In this document: positions 60,528 through 64,000 of the stretch, in pieces
Layout: each line of letters starts with the position of its first letter
How positions within the stretch are numbered: position 1 is the first letter of the stretch
NCBI GenBank assembly: GCA_949286165.1
Contig: CASDZK010000025.1
Coordinates: 1-64,000 of the forward strand
DNA: 64,000 nucleotides
Origin: an uncultured Alistipes sp.
GTDB lineage: Bacteria; Bacteroidota; Bacteroidia; Bacteroidales; Rikenellaceae
Reading direction: 5' to 3'
The notes under the pieces: generated by a model
Seen by the model: the letters and a program-made list of their open reading frames with translations, nothing else
Told to the model about the DNA's origin: nothing
Database searches by the model: none
Position numbers and translations under genes: made by a program

Positions 60528-61811
60528 TTATTTGGCGAGCGCCTGTTCTATATCGGCAATGATGTCGTCGGCGTCTTCGATCCCGACCGAGAGTCGGATT
60601 AAATCGGGGGCTACTCCCGCCGCGATGAGCTGTTCGTCGGTCAGTTGCCGGTGCGTGTGGCTGGCGGGGTGCAGGACGGAGGTTCTGGCATCGGCCACGT
60701 GGGTAACGATGGCCGCGAGTTTCAGGTGGTCCATGAACCGGATGGATACGTCCCGGCCTCCTTTCAGCCCGAAGGCGATGACGCCGCACGAACCGTTGGG
60801 CAGGTATTTTTGTCCTAATTCGTAATATTTGTCTCCCGGCAGGCCGCAGTAGTTGATCCAGGCCACCTTGTCATTGGATTTCAGGTATTCGGCCACTTTT
60901 TGCGCGTTTTCGCAATGCCGGGCAACGCGCAGATGGAGGGTTTCCAATCCGAGATTGAGCAAAAAGGCGTTTTGGGGAGATTGTATCGAGCCCAAATCAC
61001 GCATCAACTGTACGGTCGCTTTGGTAATGTAGGCGTTTTTCCCGAAACTTTTGCAATAGGTCAGCCCGTGGTAGGAGGGGTCGGGTTCCGTCAGTCCGGG
61101 AAATTTGTCGGCATGGGCTTCCCAATCGAAGTTTCCGCTATCGACGATCGCGCCCCCTACGCTGGTAGCGTGTCCGTCCATGTATTTGGTCGTGGAGTGT
61201 ATGACGATGTCTGCACCCCATTCGAACGGCCGGCAATTGATCGGCGTGGCGAAGGTGTTGTCGATAATCAGGGGAACTCCCTGCGCGTGGGCGATTCGGG
61301 CAAATTTTTCGATGTCCAGCACGCTTACGCCGGGATTGGTAATGGTTTCTCCGAATAGAGCTTTGGTGTTGGGGCGGAATGCTTTGGCGATTTCCGTTTC
61401 GTCGGCGTCCTGGTCGATGAAGGTAACTTCGATTCCCAGTTTCTGTAAGGTCACGGCGAACAGGTTGAAAGTGCCGCCGTAAATGCTGGACGCACTGACG
61501 ATGTGGTCGCCTGCGGAACAGATATTGAAAACGGCATAGAATGAAGCGGCCTGTCCCGACGAAGTCAGCATGGCCGCCACGCCACCTTCCAACGCCGCTA
61601 TCTTGGCGGCTACGGCATCGTTGGTAGGATTTTGCAGCCGGGTGTAAAAGTAGCCGCTCTCTTCCAAATCGAACAGTCGGGCCATCTGTTCGCTGGTTTC
61701 GTATTTAAAGGTGGTACTTTGATAGATGGGAAGTACGCGGGGTTCGCCTTTCTTGGGCGTCCAGCCTGCCTGAACGCAGAGGGTCGCCGGTTTGCATTTC
61801 TTTTCGTTCAT
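60528..61811 (-). CDS. metY: O-acetylhomoserine sulfhydrylase (MetY-like)
   Basis: A 427-residue PLP enzyme of the Cys/Met metabolism family, expected to make homocysteine from O-acetylhomoserine and sulfide. The start at 61811 (MNEKKCKPATLCVQAG) is preferred over a Met 19 codons upstream. The PLP lysine is in HSTTKYMDGH (about Lys209), with the PLP-stacking and Asp segments LTSSGQAASFYAV and PLIIDNTFATP (Asp184). ARTSVLHPASHTHRQLTDEQ is characteristic of the MetY group rather than MetB/MetC. It is solitary; no SAM riboswitch was recognised upstream. It converges with the M3 peptidase gene. Confidence 0.9.
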   Translation of the reverse strand: MNEKKCKPATLCVQAGWTPKKGEPRVLPIYQSTTFKYETSEQMARLFDLEESGYFYTRLQNPTNDAVAAKIAALEGGVAAMLTSSGQAASFYAVFNICSAGDHIVSASSIYGGTFNLFAVTLQKLGIEVTFIDQDADETEIAKAFRPNTKALFGETITNPGVSVLDIEKFARIAHAQGVPLIIDNTFATPINCRPFEWGADIVIHSTTKYMDGHATSVGGAIVDSGNFDWEAHADKFPGLTEPDPSYHGLTYCKSFGKNAYITKATVQLMRDLGSIQSPQNAFLLNLGLETLHLRVARHCENAQKVAEYLKSNDKVAWINYCGLPGDKYYELGQKYLPNGSCGVIAFGLKGGRDVSIRFMDHLKLAAIVTHVADARTSVLHPASHTHRQLTDEQLIAAGVAPDLIRLSVGIEDADDIIADIEQALAK

Positions 61812-61977
61812 CTGTTTGCGAATAAAAAACGTTGAATTATTTCCGACTGTTCCCGCCCGGCAATTCAATGAATTTTATTACGCTTGGCCAGATGGAATGG
61901 TCGGTTTCGGCCCGCAAGATAAACATTTTCCGGCGGATATTTTTGATTATTCGCGAAAACCTGTCTGTCGGAAACGG

Positions 61978-62781
61978 TTACCGTCCGGCAGTGTTCAGTG
62001 AAATGCCGATGCTGACCTGTTTCACGTTCGGTCCTTCCCCGCTGATGAAAATATTTTCGGGATAATACCGGGCGAAAATGCCGATATTGGAGAATCCGAT
62101 GCCTACGGTATATCCGTAACGGAAATTGGGAATGTTCAATCCTCTGGTTTTGTCTTTGGTCGTGTGTCCCTCCAAAGAGGTGTATTTTACCTTGGTATGG
62201 GCGTTATAGCACCAGCCGCCGATGACTCCTCCGTGAACGTAAAACGATTTTTTAGGGGAATTTCCTGCACGGAATTCGACCAATAGCGGAATGACTAAGT
62301 AATTGGTGGTCAATTTGCTTTTTTTCAACTGGATTCCCTGATCGTTGTAAGAATAATCGGGAACCGTGAAACCGTTTGCATCTTTCGTGAGCGACAAATT
62401 GTTTTTAAACCGGAACGTATTGAATTCCATTCCCAAGCCTGTTACCAGTGCATAGTTTTTATGACTGATTAGTTCCACGTCGATCAGATTCAGGTTGAAA
62501 TTGACGGAATTGCCGGCCAGCTTCATGTATTTTGCGTCTTCGGGAAGTTGCATGTGCCCGAGGTTTCGGACCAATCCGTTGTAGCCGAAAGATATGCCGG
62601 ACCAGTGGGCGCGGATTTTTCCGAAAGAGATTTTTTCGGGATAGCGGTTATCGTCTTTCCAGAAAGAGGGTTCTTTCGAATGGTCTGCCGTTTCCTCTTC
62701 GATGATGACGACTTTGTCCTGTGCGGACAGCGCGTACGGGAGAAACAGACAGGCGATAAGGTTCAAAAACAGTTTTTTCAT
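61978..62781 (-). CDS. Outer-membrane beta-barrel protein
   Basis: A 267-residue exported protein with a signal peptide (MKKLFLNLIACLFLPYALSA) and alternating strand pattern typical of the small outer-membrane barrel families (OMP_b-brl type) common in Bacteroidetes. Strand-like segments include WSGISFGYNGL, VTGLGMEFNTFRF, KSFYVHGGVIGGWCYN and YGYTVGIGFSNIGIFARYY. No catalytic residues are evident. Its role is unknown; it may be a structural or adhesion porin-like protein. It lies upstream of metY on the same strand (166-bp gap) and is divergent from a GH2 gene. Confidence 0.75.
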   Translation of the reverse strand: MKKLFLNLIACLFLPYALSAQDKVVIIEEETADHSKEPSFWKDDNRYPEKISFGKIRAHWSGISFGYNGLVRNLGHMQLPEDAKYMKLAGNSVNFNLNLIDVELISHKNYALVTGLGMEFNTFRFKNNLSLTKDANGFTVPDYSYNDQGIQLKKSKLTTNYLVIPLLVEFRAGNSPKKSFYVHGGVIGGWCYNAHTKVKYTSLEGHTTKDKTRGLNIPNFRYGYTVGIGFSNIGIFARYYPENIFISGEGPNVKQVSIGISLNTAGR

Positions 62782-62931
62782 GACCGGGATAGCTTTTTGA
62801 TACGGAACGAAAGGTAATGAATATTACGGAATTTACCATAAAGCGTGCCGGATATAAAATAATTTTGTAACTTTACACGTTTATAACTAACTGATAATTA
62901 AACGGGTAATTTAATAAAAGAGGAGTTTCGG

Positions 62932-64000
62932 GTGAGAAAAACAATATATATATTGTGGCTTATGTTTTTAAGCCTCGGCACGTTACAGGCCCGCGAGGTC
63001 TATAATCTGAATAAAAACTGGAAATTTTCCAATACGGCTTTGCGAAGCAAAATTCCCCAGGAGGTTTCCCTGCCTCATACGTGGAATGCGCGTCCGTTGG
63101 ACACCGATGAAAACCTGACGTATGCCATAGGGCATTATATTAAGGAAATCAGGGTTCCGAAAGAGTGGGGGAACAAGAAACGGGTTTTTTTGCGGTTCAA
63201 CGGGGTATCCAATGTCGCCAATCTTTTCGTGAACGGAAAGTACGTGGGGGAACACCGGGGCGGATATACTGCATTTACGTTTGAAATTACGCCGTTTTTG
63301 CGTTTCGACAGTTATAACTCCATATTGATGGTAGTCTCCAACGCTCCTCAAATGGATGTGATGCCGGTACAGGGAGATCTGAACAGCTACGGGGGAATTT
63401 ACCGGGATGTGGAGTTGATCGTGACGGACCAGAATCATATTTCATTGAGCGATTACGGTTCGGACGGCGTTTATGTCCGCCAGCGAAGGCTTGATGCCAA
63501 TGAAGCGGAATTGAGCGTTATCGTGAAACTGAACGGTTTCCCGTCTGTCGATATGGAGGTCGGAGTGCGGGTGTTTAACGGTTCGGAAGAGGTCGCGTCG
63601 GCGACCGGTACGGGAAAGATCATGACAGATGGAACGGGAGCCGTGAACATTCCCGTCCTCATTCCTTCGCCCCGTCTTTGGAACGGGGTCAAGGATCCGT
63701 TTCTGTATCGCATGGAGGTAAGTACGTCGGACGGAAAAGGTTCCCAGGATATTCTGTCCGTTCCTTTCGGTTTGCGGACTTTTTCCATTGACCGGCAGAA
63801 GGGATTTATCCTGAACGGCGAACCGTATAAGATTTACGGCGTGAACAAACATCAGGACCGGAGCGGATCGGGAAATGCCCTGACCCGCCGTGACCATGAG
63901 GAGGATATCCGTATTATTATGGATATGGGAGCTACCGCCGTGCGGATGGCTTTTGCCCCGCAGGATCGCTATGTGTACGATTTGTGCGACCGGAACGGAT
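62932..64000 (+). CDS. GH2 glycoside hydrolase, 5' part (cut by window edge)
   Basis: An open frame of 356 codons continues to the right edge. The GTG at 62932 starts a signal peptide (MRKTIYILWLMFLSLGTLQA); an ATG 30 bp downstream (62962) would cut the signal short. The sequence shows the GH2 sugar-binding domain (NLNKNWKFS, SLPHTWNA, YIKEIRVPKEWGNKKRVFLR, LFVNGKYVGEHRGGYTAF), the Ig-like domain and the start of the TIM barrel (YGVNKHQDRSGSGNALTRRD, AVRMAFAPQDRYVYDLCD). The catalytic glutamates lie beyond the window. Shorter GH2 types (beta-galactosidase, glucuronidase or mannosidase) are all possible. A TAACTTTA box at about 62871-62878 is a weak promoter candidate. Confidence 0.85.
   Translation, partial: MRKTIYILWLMFLSLGTLQAREVYNLNKNWKFSNTALRSKIPQEVSLPHTWNARPLDTDENLTYAIGHYIKEIRVPKEWGNKKRVFLRFNGVSNVANLFVNGKYVGEHRGGYTAFTFEITPFLRFDSYNSILMVVSNAPQMDVMPVQGDLNSYGGIYRDVELIVTDQNHISLSDYGSDGVYVRQRRLDANEAELSVIVKLNGFPSVDMEVGVRVFNGSEEVASATGTGKIMTDGTGAVNIPVLIPSPRLWNGVKDPFLYRMEVSTSDGKGSQDILSVPFGLRTFSIDRQKGFILNGEPYKIYGVNKHQDRSGSGNALTRRDHEEDIRIIMDMGATAVRMAFAPQDRYVYDLCDRNG

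Noticed and set aside
61812..61977. SAM riboswitch upstream of metY
   Set aside because: No conserved SAM-I, SAM-II or other aptamer core could be recognised by eye; a covariance-model search would decide.

Overview
The window looks like chromosomal DNA of a gut-type Bacteroidales bacterium, most likely from the Rikenellaceae/Alistipes side of the order. The grounds are a 286-residue primary sigma factor of the short Bacteroidetes type, promoters of the form TTG-N19/20-TAnnTTTG, TonB receptors with N-terminal carboxypeptidase-regulatory domains, many lipoproteins, Bacteroidales-restricted families (DUF4836, BACON, MG2-plug), glycan-degrading enzymes (GH2, GH35, GH3, a sulfatase) and MqnA, which implies the futalosine route to menaquinone. 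The genus is an inference. No rRNA, tRNA, intact insertion sequence or prophage is visible.

Layout. 1-124: the last unit of a CRISPR array with 47-bp repeats of the type II-C Bacteroidetes kind; the rest of the array and any cas genes lie off the left edge. 156-9.0 kb (minus): nucleoside hydrolase, a LacZ-type GH2 with a C-terminal F5/8 domain, and a DUF4836 lipoprotein/ABC ATPase/permease operon. 9.1-16.5 kb: sulfatase, AspT-type transporter, a TonB receptor and a divergent purple-acid-phosphatase-like enzyme. 16.6-24.5 kb: housekeeping block mscL, rpoD, htrA, corA-mqnA, pheT. 24.5-25.8 kb: a gene graveyard with frame-broken remnants, one of them leucine-rich-repeat-like. 25.8-30.7 kb (plus): ispF, two SGNH-hydrolase-like proteins and an MBOAT acyltransferase in a tight, overlapping array. 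30.9-37.9 kb (minus): five envelope-protein genes, including two paralogous CarboxypepD_reg/BACON lipoproteins, one carrying two EF-hand-plus-LRR cassettes, and a transglutaminase-like protein. 38.3-49.0 kb: nadA, an MG2/plug protein, sppA-radA, and mrp-waaA-glycosyltransferase. 49.1-64.0 kb: GH35, TonB receptor plus parallel-beta-helix-like lipoprotein, rsmE-GH3, M3 peptidase, metY, an outer-membrane barrel protein, and the 5' part of a second GH2 gene cut by the right edge.

How it fits together. The GH2, GH35 and GH3 enzymes, sulfatase, phosphatase and TonB receptors suit a cell harvesting host or dietary glycans and phosphorylated or sulfated compounds. The SGNH/SGNH/MBOAT group is a candidate extracytoplasmic O-acylation module, and waaA plus the GT4 gene belong to LPS core synthesis. 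The most unusual signals are (i) a Bacteroidetes promoter built into the CRISPR repeat, with its -33 element lost in the terminal repeat, (ii) two homologous palindromic elements at about 49.1 and 60.4 kb, the second carrying an inserted inner palindrome, and (iii) the uncharacterised five-gene envelope cluster with recently duplicated modules.
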